A stretch of 20,111 nt of DNA from NCBI GenBank assembly GCA_964528575.1, contig CAZGTQ010000243.1:1-20111 (forward strand), written 5' to 3'. Made by a program: the position numbers and the translations under genes. Origin of the DNA: CAZGTQ01 sp964528575 (GTDB taxonomy: Bacteria > Planctomycetota > UBA1135 > GCA-002686595). Below the pieces are notes generated by a model, which saw nothing but the letters and a program-made list of their open reading frames with translations, was not told the DNA's origin and searched no databases. Positions 6,643 through 15,352 of this stretch are shown one piece after another. Every line of letters begins with the position of its first letter. Position 1 is the first letter of the stretch.

Positions 6643-8787
6643 GACGAGGTCGCCGACCAGCGCCGCTCCGATCGTCGTGCACGCCATCGCGGCGAACGTG
6701 CGGTGCGTCGCGACCTCGCTCAACAGCACGGTCGCGAAGCCGCAGACGAGCACGACCGTCGTCAGCAGGAGCGCGTGGCCGACGACCGCGAGCGTGCGGC
6801 GCGTCGCCTCGGCCGGGTCGCTCGTGAGCCGCGCCTCGCGGCGCCAGCGGCACAGGAAGTGGATCGTGTCGTCGACGGCGATGCCGAGGCACACGACGAA
6901 CGAGCACAGCGCCGACAGCTCGAGCCGGCCGCCGAGCGCGACGAGCAGCGCCGCCGTCACGCCCAGCGGCAGCACGTTCGGCACGATCGACAGCAGACCG
7001 AGCCGCACCGAGCGGAACGCCGCCGCCAGCACGGCGAAGATGACGAGCGCGGCGACGCCGAGGCTCGTTCCCAAGTCGCTCGCCGTGCGCCGCACGACGC
7101 GGCCGTGCACGAGCGGCTCGCCCGTCAACCGCAGCCGAAAGAGCGGGTGCGCGACCTCGATCGCCACGAGCCGCTCCTCGATCGCGCGGTACACCGGCTC
7201 CTGCACCGCGATCCCCTCGTCGCGCATGCGCGCCGAGACCACCGCCCGCCGCTCGTCCGGGAGCACGAAACGCTCGACGAGCGCGGCCGGCAGCGCCGCG
7301 AGACCGACGCCCGGCGGCACGCTCGCGCGCAATTCGACGAGCGACACGGGCGCATGGACCGTCGCCTGGTCCGCCAACGCGTCGCGCGCTTGCGCGACCA
7401 CGGCGAGCAGCTCGTCCTCGCTCGCTCCCACGTCCCATTCGATGGCGACGAAGAGCGGCAGGATCCCGCCGAGGTGCTCGTCGACGTGCGCGAGCGCGCG
7501 GTACGCCTCGCTGCGCGACGGCAGGTCGTGCGCGATGCGGTCGTCCGTGCGCAAGCGCGTCGCGACCGCGATGAGCACGAGCGTGAGGAGCACGCCGCCG
7601 ACCGCGATCGGCCGCGCTCGCCGCGTCGTCCACGTCGCGAGCGCGTCGACGGCTCTTTGGAAGCGTCGCGCCGCTCGCGACTGGGGCCGTGCGACGAGCG
7701 TCGCGCCGAGCCGCGGGCCGCACGCGAGCGGCACCGCGACGACGACGGCGACGAACGTCAGTGCGACGCCGAGCGCGCTCGCGAAACCGAAGTTGCGCAC
7801 GGTCTGGGAGCTCGCGAGCAGGAGCGACGCGAGGCCGATGCCGGTCGTCAGGGACGTGAGGAAGCACGGCAGGGCGAGCTCGGCCAGCGCCGTCCGCGCC
7901 GCGTCGACGGGCGCCGCTCCCGCCGCCCGCTCGCGCCGCACGAGGAGCACGAGGTGCACGCTGTCGGTGAAGCCGATCACGAGCAAGAGGACGGGCAGCA
8001 CCGCGCGCGTCAGCGGCGTCAGCCACTCGCCGAGGAGCTCGAGCACCCCGAACGTCCACGCGGCGCCGAGCAGCGGGCCCGCGCCGGCGATCAGCACCGC
8101 GACGAGGCTGCGGAAGAGGATCCAACCGATCGCTCCCGCGGCGAGCGTCGCGATCGCGCCGAACAGGAGCTGCTCGCGGTCGGCGACCTCGATCTGCGCC
8201 TGGAGCAGCGGCGTCGTGCCGGTAACGCGCGCGACCACGTGCGGCACGTCGCGGGTGGCGGCGCGCACGTCGCGCACGACGTCGAACCACGGCCGGGGCG
8301 TGCGCTCGTCGAGCACGAGCGGCAGGAGCAGCGTCCGCGCGTCGCGCGACAGCATCTGGCCGGCGACGAGCGGGTGGGCGAGGGCGCGCTCGCGCGCGTG
8401 CTCGAACGCCTCCGGCGGCGCCTCGGCCGGCGGCAGCAGCGGCCTGGGGCGCAGGCCGTCGAAGACGACGACGCGGTCGAGGTCGAGCACGTCGCGCACG
8501 CCGTCGATCGCCTCGAGCTCGTCGGACAGGCGTCGGAGCGCGGCGACCGTAGCCGGCGCGAAGAGCGCGTCCGACTCGACGACGACGAGGACGGCGATCC
8601 CGGGGAGATGGAAGCCGAGCTGGAGCTCGCGCAGTAGCTCCGCCTCGACGAGCGTCTCCTCGGGGTCGTAGGGGCGCAGGCGCTCGTGGTCGCCGGCGTA
8701 CCCCCACGCGGCGAGCGCGCTGAGGGCCGCGAGCACGAGGAAGGCGGGCCAGCGGCGGCGGACGAGCGCGTCGGCGAGGCGGTCCAC
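6538..8787 (-). CDS. MMPL/RND-family transporter
   Basis: The 749-residue product from GTG 8787 has the two-halved RND layout: a helix near residues 12-31, an external loop domain, five helices (including VLLLVIGFTDSVHLVLLV), then the pattern again with a helix, a second loop domain and five helices. The motif GIAVDDTIHFLCRWR in the second half and FTDSVH in the first carry the membrane Asp residues expected for proton-driven transport in MMPL proteins. Likely role: export of a lipid or hydrophobic compound across the inner membrane; the substrate cannot be inferred. The start is supported by helix 1 beginning about 12 residues later. No ribosome binding site is visible, and TACAGC sits 7 bases upstream, so the mRNA may be leaderless. 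The C-terminus carries an unusual LLTWRA repeat tail. It diverges from the second sigma fusion gene across 66 bases. Confidence 0.87.
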   Translation of the reverse strand: MDRLADALVRRRWPAFLVLAALSALAAWGYAGDHERLRPYDPEETLVEAELLRELQLGFHLPGIAVLVVVESDALFAPATVAALRRLSDELEAIDGVRDVLDLDRVVVFDGLRPRPLLPPAEAPPEAFEHARERALAHPLVAGQMLSRDARTLLLPLVLDERTPRPWFDVVRDVRAATRDVPHVVARVTGTTPLLQAQIEVADREQLLFGAIATLAAGAIGWILFRSLVAVLIAGAGPLLGAAWTFGVLELLGEWLTPLTRAVLPVLLLVIGFTDSVHLVLLVRRERAAGAAPVDAARTALAELALPCFLTSLTTGIGLASLLLASSQTVRNFGFASALGVALTFVAVVVAVPLACGPRLGATLVARPQSRAARRFQRAVDALATWTTRRARPIAVGGVLLTLVLIAVATRLRTDDRIAHDLPSRSEAYRALAHVDEHLGGILPLFVAIEWDVGASEDELLAVVAQARDALADQATVHAPVSLVELRASVPPGVGLAALPAALVERFVLPDERRAVVSARMRDEGIAVQEPVYRAIEERLVAIEVAHPLFRLRLTGEPLVHGRVVRRTASDLGTSLGVAALVIFAVLAAAFRSVRLGLLSIVPNVLPLGVTAALLVALGGRLELSALCSFVVCLGIAVDDTIHFLCRWRREARLTSDPAEATRRTLAVVGHALLLTTVVLVCGFATVLLSEVATHRTFAAMACTTIGAALVGDLVVLPALLTWPGLLTWRALLTWRALLTWRASGRERR
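6565..6636 (-). repeat. Four 18-base tandem units encoding LLTWxx
   Basis: CCACGTCAGCAG begins at 6565, 6583, 6601 and 6619 on the plus strand, each with a variable six-base remainder. On the minus strand the units encode LLTWPG, LLTWRA, LLTWRA, LLTWRA at the extreme C-terminus of the MMPL transporter, just after its last membrane helix. Copy A (5948-5977) has only two units. This looks like in-frame slippage expansion. Confidence 0.85.
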
Positions 8788-8853
8788 GAGAAAAGCTGTA
8801 ACGTTCTCGCGCGCTCGCGCAACCGTACTCGTGGACGAACGGACAGACGGACG
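8788..8853. promoter_or_regulatory. Short divergent promoter region between transporter and sigma fusion genes
   Basis: These 66 bases must hold both 5' regions. For the minus gene, TACAGC (8800-8795) lies 7 bases before GTG. For the plus gene, GTACTCG (8825-8831) is the only TAC-type -10 candidate, which would leave a leader under 20 bases without a clear ribosome binding site. An imperfect GC-rich inverted repeat (GTT, GCGCG, CGCGC, AAC within 8803-8823) lies between them and could be an operator shared by both genes. Confidence 0.35.
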
Positions 8854-11800
8854 ATGAGCGACGACACGATCGAGCGCCTGTTCGAGCGCTTCCGGTCGCG
8901 CGGCGATGTCGAGGCGTTCTCGCGCCTGTTCGACGAGCTCGCACCGGACTTGTTCGGGCTCGCCTGCCGCCTGTGCCGCGAGCCGGCCGAGGCGGAGGAC
9001 GTGCTCCAGGCGACGTTCGTCACGCTGATCGAGCGCGCGGACGCGTTCGACCCCGAGCGCAGCTTCGTGCCGTGGGCGACGGGGATCCTGGCGAACCACG
9101 CGCGCGCGGCGCGCCGGGTGCGCCGGCGCGAGGTCGCCGAGGCGGACAGGCCGGCGGAGTCGGGAGCCGATTCACGTCTGGTGCGCGACGCGGCCTCGGA
9201 GGCGTCCGAGCGCGAGTTCCGCGCGGCGGTCGCGGCCGCGCTCGCCGATCTGCCGCCCTCGTACCGCGCGGTGCTCGAGCCGCACCTCGCGCACGACAAG
9301 CGGGCGAGCGAGCTGGCGGCCGAGCTCGGCCTCTCGCCCGGTGCGGTGCGCGTGCGGCTGCACCGCGGCCTCGCCCTGCTGCGGCGCGCGCTGCCGATCG
9401 GCTACGTCGCCGAGACCGCGGCCTCGCCCGCGTCGGCACGGGGGCTCGCCTCGGTGCGCTCGAGCGTCGTCGCGGCCGCGCGGGCAGCGACGACTCCGTC
9501 CGCGGTTCCGCTCCTGGGAGGTGCTCTCGTGTCGCAACGCAGTCTCGTCGCCGCCGTCGCGCTCGCCGTGCTGCTCGGCGGCGCGCTCTGGGTCCTGCGC
9601 GGGGAGCGACCGGCGCCGCAAGCGCCCGGCGCGCTGTCCGCCGGGGCCGTGCTCGAGGCTGCGAGCGACGACGCGAGCGCGGCGTCGGCGGAGCTCGCTG
9701 CGCCCGCCGAGGTCGCGGGCCGCGTGCGCGCCCACGAGGCGACCGGCGTCGCACCGAGCGGCGCGGTCCTGTACACGGGCCGCGTCGTCGCGCACGGGAG
9801 CGAGGAGCCGCTCGCCGCCGCCGTCGTATCGACGCAGCCGGCAGGCGCGGTCGAGCGGGTCGAGCGCGCGCGCACCGGCGCGGACGGGCGCTTCGCGTTC
9901 CGCGGGACCGCGGACGAGGAGCGGACGCTGCGCGTCGACGCATCGGACGTCCACGCCTCGGACGTCCACACCCCGGACTATGCACCGCTGCGCATGCCGC
10001 TCGACCCGGTCCGGCGCGCGCTGTTCGGCGTGCGGACCGGGCGCCGCGCGAGCGAGGACGGGAGCGAGGTCGACCTCGGCACGCTCGCGCTGCACCCAGG
10101 GGTCGCGCTCGCCGGCCGCGTGCTGCGCGCCGCGGACCGCAGCCCCGTGGCCGGCGCCGAGCTGCTCGTGTTCTGGCAGGACCTGTACGGCACGCCGACG
10201 ACGTTCGACGACCACGTGCTCGGGCGCTCGGACGACGACGGAGCGCTGCGCTTCGACGGTCGGCTCCCGATCGGCGTGGGCGAGGGGGACGGCAACTTCG
10301 TCGTCGTCGCGCTGGCCGCGGAAGGGTGCGGAGTCGCGCGCGCGCCGCTGATGGAGGACAGCACGCGCATCGACGGCGTCGAAGTGCTCGTCCACGTGGG
10401 GCCCGTGCTCGAAGTCCGGGTCGTCGGCCCGGACGGGGTGCCGGTCCCGGGCGCGCGCGTCGCGCTGGCGCCGCTCACGTCGCCGTTCCCGCGGGCGATG
10501 GGCGCGCTCGAGGCACGGGGCTTCTGGCCCCCGCCGCTCGCGTGGACGGAGCGCTTCGAGCGGCGCACGGACCCGGCCGGCGCGGCGCGCTTCACGGCCT
10601 TGCTCACGGGCGTCGCCGACCCGCCCGCCCGGATCGCGCACTACGCGATCGGGGCCGAAGCCGACGGATACGCGCCGCGGGTCCAGAGCGAGACTCCGCC
10701 GACGGATGCCCCCTGGCGCGTCGTGCTCGAGCTGGAGCGGCTCGTCGAGACGCGCTTCGCGGGGCGCGTCGTCGACGCGGACGGCGCCCCGTTTGCCGGA
10801 GCGCTCGTCCGGCTCCACGGCTACCCCGTCGAGACGCGCTCGGACGAGAGCGGCTCCTTCGCGCTCGTGCGCCCGGCCGGCCCGCGGAGCACGGTCGTGC
10901 TGGCGGCATCGGCCGAGGGCTACGTGGAGCACCTGCACGAGCTCCACGTGCCGGGATCGCAGGCGCGCGTCGCCGACCTCGAGCTCGTGCTGCGCCGGCC
11001 GGCGCGCATCGCCGGGGTCGTGGTCGACCAACACGGCGTCCCGGTCGAGGGCGCGAAAGTGATGCTCACGCACGCCCAGGCCGAGCATCTGTTCCGGCCG
11101 GCGACGCGCGGCACCGACGTCGACGGCGGCTTCGCCCACGACGCAACGGAGGGGGCGTGGCTCGCGCACGTCGCGCCGCCGCAGCCGTTCCTCGACTGGA
11201 TCCGGCCGGAGCCGACCCCCGTGCAGGGCGGCGACGAGGACGTGCGCCTCGTGCTCGAGCGCCGCGAGAGCCCGCCGACGCGGCTCGTCGTCACCGTCGT
11301 CGACGCGCTGACGGGTGCGCCGATCGACGCGTCCAACGTCATGCTCGTCTCGATCGACGGCGCCTCGGCTCACGGGCTTGCGCAGCGTGGCTCCGGGCGC
11401 GTCGAGTACGAGCTCCGGCAGCCGGGGCGGTACGTCGTTTGGGTGGCCGCCGAGGGGTACGCGAACGGCCACACGCTCGTCCGCGTGCCGCCCGAGGGCG
11501 GCGAGCAGCGCGCCCGGATCGAGCTGGGCGCTCCCGCGCGGCTCACGGGCCGCGTCAAGCTGAACGGCATGCCGCGTCCCGACCGGATGACGATCGAGGC
11601 GCGGCTCGACCTCGGGGGAGCCTCGGTTCCCGGCGGCGACGCGTGGCGGGAGCGGTCTCAGCAGTCGGCGCGCGAGCCGGTGTCGGCGGGCGACGCGTTC
11701 ACGCTCCCGAACCTGACGCCGGGACCGTGGGTCGTGCGCCTCGAGGCGCGCGGCCTGCTCGCCGAGCAGCGCGTCGACGTGCCCGTCGGCGGCGAGGAGC

Positions 11801-12114
11801 ACGTCGTGCTGCGCGCCGAGCCCGCGGCCGTGCTCGAGCTCGAGGCCGAGGTGTCGCCCGGTCGCGGGTGGATCGTGCCCGAGATCCGCCGCCCGGACGG
11901 CGAATGGGACGGCGACCGCATCCTGTCGGGCTCGATCGACCCGACGCGTCCGATCGCCCTCACGCTCCCGCCGGGCCGCGTCGAATGGCGTGTGCGCTTC
12001 GTCGAGACGACGTCGCTCGACTCCGACCTCGTCGCGCAGGACCAGACCGGCGAGGCCGACCTCGCCTCCGGCGAGACCCGCCACGTCCTCGTCCCGGTGA
12101 TCCCCGTCGAATGA
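8854..12114 (+). CDS. ECF-type sigma factor fused to a membrane helix and carboxypeptidase-regulatory-like modules (larger paralogue)
   Basis: The 1086-residue product starts at ATG 8854, because sigma homology begins about 15 residues later; the ribosome binding site is poor. Residues about 20-92 are region 2, with the classic AEAEDVLQATFVTL and FVPWATGILANHARAARR. Residues about 122-178 are region 4 with a helix-turn-helix (RASELAAELGLSPGAVRVRL). A membrane helix follows at 228-247 (QRSLVAAVALAVLLGGALW). The remaining about 800 residues contain roughly seven modules with V-x-G-x-V-x-D-x-x-G-x-P-x-x-G starts (for example ARIAGVVVDQHGVPVEGAKV and TRFAGRVVDADGAPFAGALV), as in carboxypeptidase regulatory-like domains. 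It has the same architecture as 3206-5857 but intact region 2. Expected topology is sigma part inside and modules outside. It may control the divergent transporter cluster; that is inference from position only. Confidence 0.9.
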   Translation: MSDDTIERLFERFRSRGDVEAFSRLFDELAPDLFGLACRLCREPAEAEDVLQATFVTLIERADAFDPERSFVPWATGILANHARAARRVRRREVAEADRPAESGADSRLVRDAASEASEREFRAAVAAALADLPPSYRAVLEPHLAHDKRASELAAELGLSPGAVRVRLHRGLALLRRALPIGYVAETAASPASARGLASVRSSVVAAARAATTPSAVPLLGGALVSQRSLVAAVALAVLLGGALWVLRGERPAPQAPGALSAGAVLEAASDDASAASAELAAPAEVAGRVRAHEATGVAPSGAVLYTGRVVAHGSEEPLAAAVVSTQPAGAVERVERARTGADGRFAFRGTADEERTLRVDASDVHASDVHTPDYAPLRMPLDPVRRALFGVRTGRRASEDGSEVDLGTLALHPGVALAGRVLRAADRSPVAGAELLVFWQDLYGTPTTFDDHVLGRSDDDGALRFDGRLPIGVGEGDGNFVVVALAAEGCGVARAPLMEDSTRIDGVEVLVHVGPVLEVRVVGPDGVPVPGARVALAPLTSPFPRAMGALEARGFWPPPLAWTERFERRTDPAGAARFTALLTGVADPPARIAHYAIGAEADGYAPRVQSETPPTDAPWRVVLELERLVETRFAGRVVDADGAPFAGALVRLHGYPVETRSDESGSFALVRPAGPRSTVVLAASAEGYVEHLHELHVPGSQARVADLELVLRRPARIAGVVVDQHGVPVEGAKVMLTHAQAEHLFRPATRGTDVDGGFAHDATEGAWLAHVAPPQPFLDWIRPEPTPVQGGDEDVRLVLERRESPPTRLVVTVVDALTGAPIDASNVMLVSIDGASAHGLAQRGSGRVEYELRQPGRYVVWVAAEGYANGHTLVRVPPEGGEQRARIELGAPARLTGRVKLNGMPRPDRMTIEARLDLGGASVPGGDAWRERSQQSAREPVSAGDAFTLPNLTPGPWVVRLEARGLLAEQRVDVPVGGEEHVVLRAEPAAVLELEAEVSPGRGWIVPEIRRPDGEWDGDRILSGSIDPTRPIALTLPPGRVEWRVRFVETTSLDSDLVAQDQTGEADLASGETRHVLVPVIPVE
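9943..9972 (+). repeat. Two 15-base in-frame tandem units
   Basis: TCGGACGTCCACGCC (9943-9957) is followed by TCGGACGTCCACACC (9958-9972) and a degenerate third start. It encodes SDVHA-SDVHT-PDY within the first extracytoplasmic module of the larger sigma fusion. The extra residues probably lie in a loop. Confidence 0.7.
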
Positions 12115-12162
12115 CGCGGCAAGCGTCGTCCCGTGCCGGAACGTCCGTCACCGGGGTTGCTT

Positions 12163-12210
12163 GACGTCGGGGATGGTCGACATCGGGGTCGGCCGACGCC
12201 GGATGTCGTC
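12163..12210. repeat. Three degenerate 16-base tandem units
   Basis: Units start at 12163 (GACGTCGGGGATGGTC), 12179 (GACATCGGGGTCGGCC) and 12195 (GACGCCGGATGTCGTC) and fill the 3' gap between the convergent sigma fusion and queE genes. They overlap the terminator-like hairpin. The remaining 12115-12162 bases show nothing recognisable. Confidence 0.5.
12178..12208. terminator. Hairpin abutting the queE stop codon
   Basis: CGACATC at 12178-12184 pairs with GATGTCG at 12202-12208. The pairing continues inward through GG and GTCGG against CCGAC and CC with one bulge and one mismatch, centred on the palindrome GTCGGCCGAC. It lies immediately before the queE TGA (12211-12209) and downstream of the sigma fusion stop, so it could serve both convergent transcripts. 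There is no T-tract. Confidence 0.5.
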
Positions 12211-12961
12211 AGCGGCCGCGCTCGTCGCCCCACAGGCGCACGTGCAGGCGGTCGGAGTAGCCGACGCCGTGCTGCGCGCACAGAGCGGCGAGCCAGCGCG
12301 CGGTCTCGTCGAGCGCGCGCGCCCCGGACGCCTTCGGCATGAGGTCGACGCGCTCGCGCGGGATCGCGTGGCGCTCGACGAGCGCGAGCGCCTCCTCGAC
12401 GTCGCCCGGTGAGCCGACGACGAGCTTGAAGAACGCGCGCTCGCAGCGCGCGAAGAAGCGCAGCGCCTCCGCGACCTCGCGCCGCGCGGCGTCGACGCCG
12501 GCGTTGGCGAGCTTGGGCGAGACGTTGTACTGCGCGACGAGCGCGTCGAGCTCCACGTCCGGGACCAGCGTCCCGTTCGTCTCGACCTCGAAGCGGTAGC
12601 TCGCGTCGCGCTCGCGCAGCGCGCGCATCAGAGCGAGCCAGTCGCGCTGCTGGAGCAGCGGCTCGCCGCCGGTGACGACGACGTCGCGCAGCGGGTGCCG
12701 CGCGACGAGCGCGGCGACGGCGGCCGGCTCGAGCTCGACGATCTCGCGCTCGCGCTCGTACTTGTGGTACCCGGGCTCGGCGTCGCGGTCGTGTCGGAAC
12801 GGCGTGCCGACCCAGTTCCACGTGTAGTCGGTGTCGCACCACGTGCACGAGAGGTTGCACAGCGACGAGCGCACGAAGACGACCGGCCGCCCCGCGCTGC
12901 GGCCCTCGCCCTGGATCGAGCGGAACACCTCCGCCTCGTCACGCAACCTCGCCAGCTTCAC
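12209..12961 (-). CDS. queE: 7-carboxy-7-deazaguanine synthase
   Basis: This radical SAM enzyme converts 6-carboxy-5,6,7,8-tetrahydropterin to 7-carboxy-7-deazaguanine, the ring-forming step of the cytoplasmic queuosine/7-deazaguanine pathway. The 250-residue product shows the FRSIQGEG N-terminal signature (residues 13-20), the cluster-binding C-x3-C-x2-C at Cys35, Cys39 and Cys42 (CNLSCTWCD) and VTGGEPLLQ at 96-104, which binds SAM. FEVETNGT and NVSPKLAN also match the family, and the length is normal. The start is GTG 12961. There is no ribosome binding site, but TATCCT lies exactly 7 bases upstream, so a leaderless message is likely. No other queuosine genes are in the window. The cytosine-free helix region typical of QueE inserts looks unremarkable. 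Identification is confident. Confidence 0.94.
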   Translation of the reverse strand: MKLARLRDEAEVFRSIQGEGRSAGRPVVFVRSSLCNLSCTWCDTDYTWNWVGTPFRHDRDAEPGYHKYEREREIVELEPAAVAALVARHPLRDVVVTGGEPLLQQRDWLALMRALRERDASYRFEVETNGTLVPDVELDALVAQYNVSPKLANAGVDAARREVAEALRFFARCERAFFKLVVGSPGDVEEALALVERHAIPRERVDLMPKASGARALDETARWLAALCAQHGVGYSDRLHVRLWGDERGR

Positions 12962-13111
12962 GACGACCAGGATAGGACTCCGCCGTCCCTACCCCCCACC
13001 CGCCGCTGGGGAGGATCGCAGCGAGGGCCGCCCGGTTGCGATCGAGCCACGATTTCATCCCCGCTACCATGGCTCCCTCGCCCGCTCCGAAGCTCCCGCG
13101 CCGCGCTGCCC
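12962..13111. promoter_or_regulatory. Divergent intergenic region between queE and the first S9 peptidase
   Basis: Apart from the queE -10, the plus strand has TACCAT at 13065-13070, a possible -10 that would give the S9 peptidase gene a leader of about 34 bases without a ribosome binding site. No operator-like repeat was found. Confidence 0.3.
12969..12974 (-). promoter_or_regulatory. -10 hexamer 7 bases before the queE start
   Basis: TATCCT on the minus strand is separated from GTG (12961) by GGTCGTC. With the usual -10 to start-site distance, transcription would begin at or within a base or two of the start codon. No Shine-Dalgarno sequence competes. No clear -35 is visible. Confidence 0.55.
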
Positions 13112-15319
13112 ATGCTCACGTCCCTCGCCTCGTGCTTCCTCGGTCTCGCAGCCTCCGGCGACGGCCGCATCACCGCGACCGACCTCGCACGGATCCAGCA
13201 GATCGTCGACGTGGACGTCGCCGCGGACGGCTCGGCCGCGGTCTTCGCCGTCCGCTCCGTCCACGGCGACCTCGACGACGCGGACGCCGAGCTCGGCTAC
13301 CGCACGCACCTGCACTGGATCGACCTCACCGACCCCGAGGCGCAGCCGGTCGCGCTCACGTCCGGCGAGCGCACGGCTTCGAGCCCGGCGATCAGTCCCG
13401 ACGCGACGACGCTCGCGTTCGTGCGCGCGGGCGAGAGCGACGGAGACGAGGACGGCGGCGGCACGCAGGTCTGGCTCCTGCCGCTCGACGCGCCGGGCGA
13501 AGCGCGCCAGCTCACGCGGCTCGAGCACGGGGCGGGCGCTCCGGTCTGGCGGCCGGACGGACGCGCGCTGCTCGTCTCGTCGGCGCTGCCCGAGAGCGAC
13601 ATCGAGGGGACGCCGCCGTGGGACGACGAGCGGCCGCGGCGCGAACGCGCGACGCCCGACGGGGAAGCGAGCGCGGCGGGCGACCGCGAGAGCCTGCGGC
13701 GCTGGCTCGACGCGGCGGCGGACGAGAACGATCCGCACGTGATCACGCGGCTCGCGTTCCAGGACGAGCAAGCGCTGCGCGGAGAGCCGCGCTACACGCA
13801 CCTGTTCCTCGTCGACCTCGCGGGGCAGGCGACGCAGCTCACCGACGGCTTCGCCGTCCACCGCGACGCGCGCTTCTCGCCCGACGGCGCGACGATCGCG
13901 TTCGTCGACCGCGCGCACGACGGCAGCCACCCCGACCGGACGCGGCGCAGCCTCCTCTGGACGATCAGCGCCGGCGGCGGCGAAGCACGCGCCGTGCTCG
14001 ACGACCAGCGGCTCGACGCGGGATCGCCGCGCTGGGCGCCCGACGGCCGCGCGCTCTGGTTCACGGCGTCCGACGCGCGCGACCCGCTCTTCGCGCAGCG
14101 CCTCGTCGGCCGGGTCGAGCTCGCGAGCGGCACCGTCCGCTGGCCTGCCGTCGAGACGGACACGAGCGCGAGCGCGCTCCACGTCGGCGCGGACGGCCTA
14201 CTCCTGTTCACGACGAGCCGCTTCGGCGCTGGGCCGCTCGTGCGCGTCGAGCCGCGCGCGGGCGAACGGACCGAGCTGTACAGCGGCGCCGGCGCGATCA
14301 CCGCGTTCGACGTCGGCGGCGGGCGCGTCGTCGCCGCGGCGACGACCGCCGGCAACCCGAGCGAGCTGTACGCGCTCGAGGACGGCGGCTGGCGGCGGCT
14401 CAGCGACCTGCACGCGAGCTGGCTCGCCAGGGTGCCGCTCTCCGTCCCGCGCGAGCGCTGGCTCGAGCGGCCGGACGGGATGCGCGTGCAGTACTGGGTG
14501 ATGGAGCCGACGCTGCGCGAGCCCGGCGAGCGCTACCCGACGGTGCTCCAAATGCACGGCGGGCCCTCGGTGATGTGGGGACCGGGGACGTTCAGCATGT
14601 GGCACGAGCTGCAGCTCCTGTGCTCGTGGGGCTATGGCGTCGTCTACGCGAATCCGCGCGGCTCCTCCGGCTACGGGTACGACTTCCAGCGCGCGAACTG
14701 GCGCGACTGGGGCCACGGCCCGAGCGCAGACGTGCTCGCGGCGCTCGACGCGGCGGCCGAGGAGCTCGACTGGATCGACGAGGAGCGGCTGTTCCTGACC
14801 GGGGGCTCGTATGCGGGGTACCTCACCGCCTGGATCGTCGCGCACGACCAGCGCTTCCGCGCGGCGGTCGCACAGCGCGGCGTGTACGACCTCACGACGT
14901 TCTTCGGCGAGGGCAACGCGTGGCGCCTCGTCGAGTACGCGTTCGGCGGCAAGCCGTGGGAGCCCGCGATCCGCCGCATCCTCGCGCGCGAGTCGCCGTT
15001 CACGTACGTCGACCGCATCCGCACGCCGCTGCTCGTCATGCACGCGAGCCAGGACCTGCGCACCGGCGTGAGCCAGAGCGAGATGCTCTACCGCGCGCTC
15101 AAGGAGCTCGAGCGGCCGGTCGAGTACGTGCGCTACCCGAACGCGGGCCACGATCTCTCGCGCACGGGGGACCCGCGCCAACGCGTCGACCGGCTCGCGC
15201 GCATCGTCGAGTTCTTCGAGCGCTGGGCGGAGAACGAGCGGCCCGCTCCCGGCACCGCCGCGATCGAGCCGGCCAAGCCCGCGGAGGCCTCCGCGCCGCG
15301 CCGCCGCCGCGCGTTCTGA
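13112..15319 (+). CDS. Exported S9 family prolyl oligopeptidase-type serine peptidase
   Basis: The 735-residue product begins MLTSLASCFLGLAASGDG, a short signal-like segment, so it probably acts outside the cytoplasm on small peptides. The N-terminal two thirds form a beta-propeller built from WD40/PD40-like repeats (SPAISPDATTLAFVR, APVWRPDGRALLVSS, DARFSPDGATIAFVD, SPRWAPDGRALWFT). The C-terminal alpha/beta-hydrolase domain has the S9 triad Ser566 (GGSYAGY), Asp648 (ASQDLRTG) and His680 (NAGHDLSR), plus MHGGPSVMWG for the oxyanion region. The order and the length fit acylaminoacyl peptidase/dipeptidyl-peptidase relatives. The ATG at 13112 is preferred over 13069, which is out of frame; no ribosome binding site is visible. 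The C-terminus ends in a basic APRRRRAF tail. It converges with a second S9 peptidase 24 bases away. Confidence 0.92.
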   Translation: MLTSLASCFLGLAASGDGRITATDLARIQQIVDVDVAADGSAAVFAVRSVHGDLDDADAELGYRTHLHWIDLTDPEAQPVALTSGERTASSPAISPDATTLAFVRAGESDGDEDGGGTQVWLLPLDAPGEARQLTRLEHGAGAPVWRPDGRALLVSSALPESDIEGTPPWDDERPRRERATPDGEASAAGDRESLRRWLDAAADENDPHVITRLAFQDEQALRGEPRYTHLFLVDLAGQATQLTDGFAVHRDARFSPDGATIAFVDRAHDGSHPDRTRRSLLWTISAGGGEARAVLDDQRLDAGSPRWAPDGRALWFTASDARDPLFAQRLVGRVELASGTVRWPAVETDTSASALHVGADGLLLFTTSRFGAGPLVRVEPRAGERTELYSGAGAITAFDVGGGRVVAAATTAGNPSELYALEDGGWRRLSDLHASWLARVPLSVPRERWLERPDGMRVQYWVMEPTLREPGERYPTVLQMHGGPSVMWGPGTFSMWHELQLLCSWGYGVVYANPRGSSGYGYDFQRANWRDWGHGPSADVLAALDAAAEELDWIDEERLFLTGGSYAGYLTAWIVAHDQRFRAAVAQRGVYDLTTFFGEGNAWRLVEYAFGGKPWEPAIRRILARESPFTYVDRIRTPLLVMHASQDLRTGVSQSEMLYRALKELERPVEYVRYPNAGHDLSRTGDPRQRVDRLARIVEFFERWAENERPAPGTAAIEPAKPAEASAPRRRRAF

Positions 15320-15333
15320 ACGCGAGAGCGGAG

Positions 15334-15352
15334 GGCGGCGGTTTCAGCCGCC
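15334..15352. terminator. Hairpin across the stop of the second S9 peptidase gene
   Basis: GGCGGC (15334-15339) and GCCGCC (15347-15352) form a perfect 6-base stem with a 7-base loop. The loop contains the minus-strand TGA (15346-15344), and the hairpin lies 15 bases after the plus-strand stop (15319). It is the only terminator-like structure in the 24-base convergent gap. No T-tract. Confidence 0.5.

Noticed and set aside
3365..8671. A 1768-codon open frame on the plus strand, and similar long frames such as 5921-8944 and 9172-12084 on the minus strand
   Set aside because: They run antisense to, or in another frame of, genes with clear domains. Their translations are Arg/Ala/Pro/Ser-rich without motifs, the usual shadow effect of GC-rich codons.
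8797..8828. Auto-regulatory ECF-type promoter (AAC and CGT elements) before the larger sigma fusion
   Set aside because: GTAAC and CGT are present but about 21 bases apart, longer than usual ECF spacing.
8788..9099. N-terminal extension of the MMPL transporter
   Set aside because: It would overlap the start of the divergent sigma fusion gene and lacks transporter-like sequence; the first membrane helix fits GTG 8787.
13069..13742. ATG at 13069 as a start for the first S9 peptidase
   Set aside because: It is in a different frame from the peptidase. The signal-like sequence begins at 13112.
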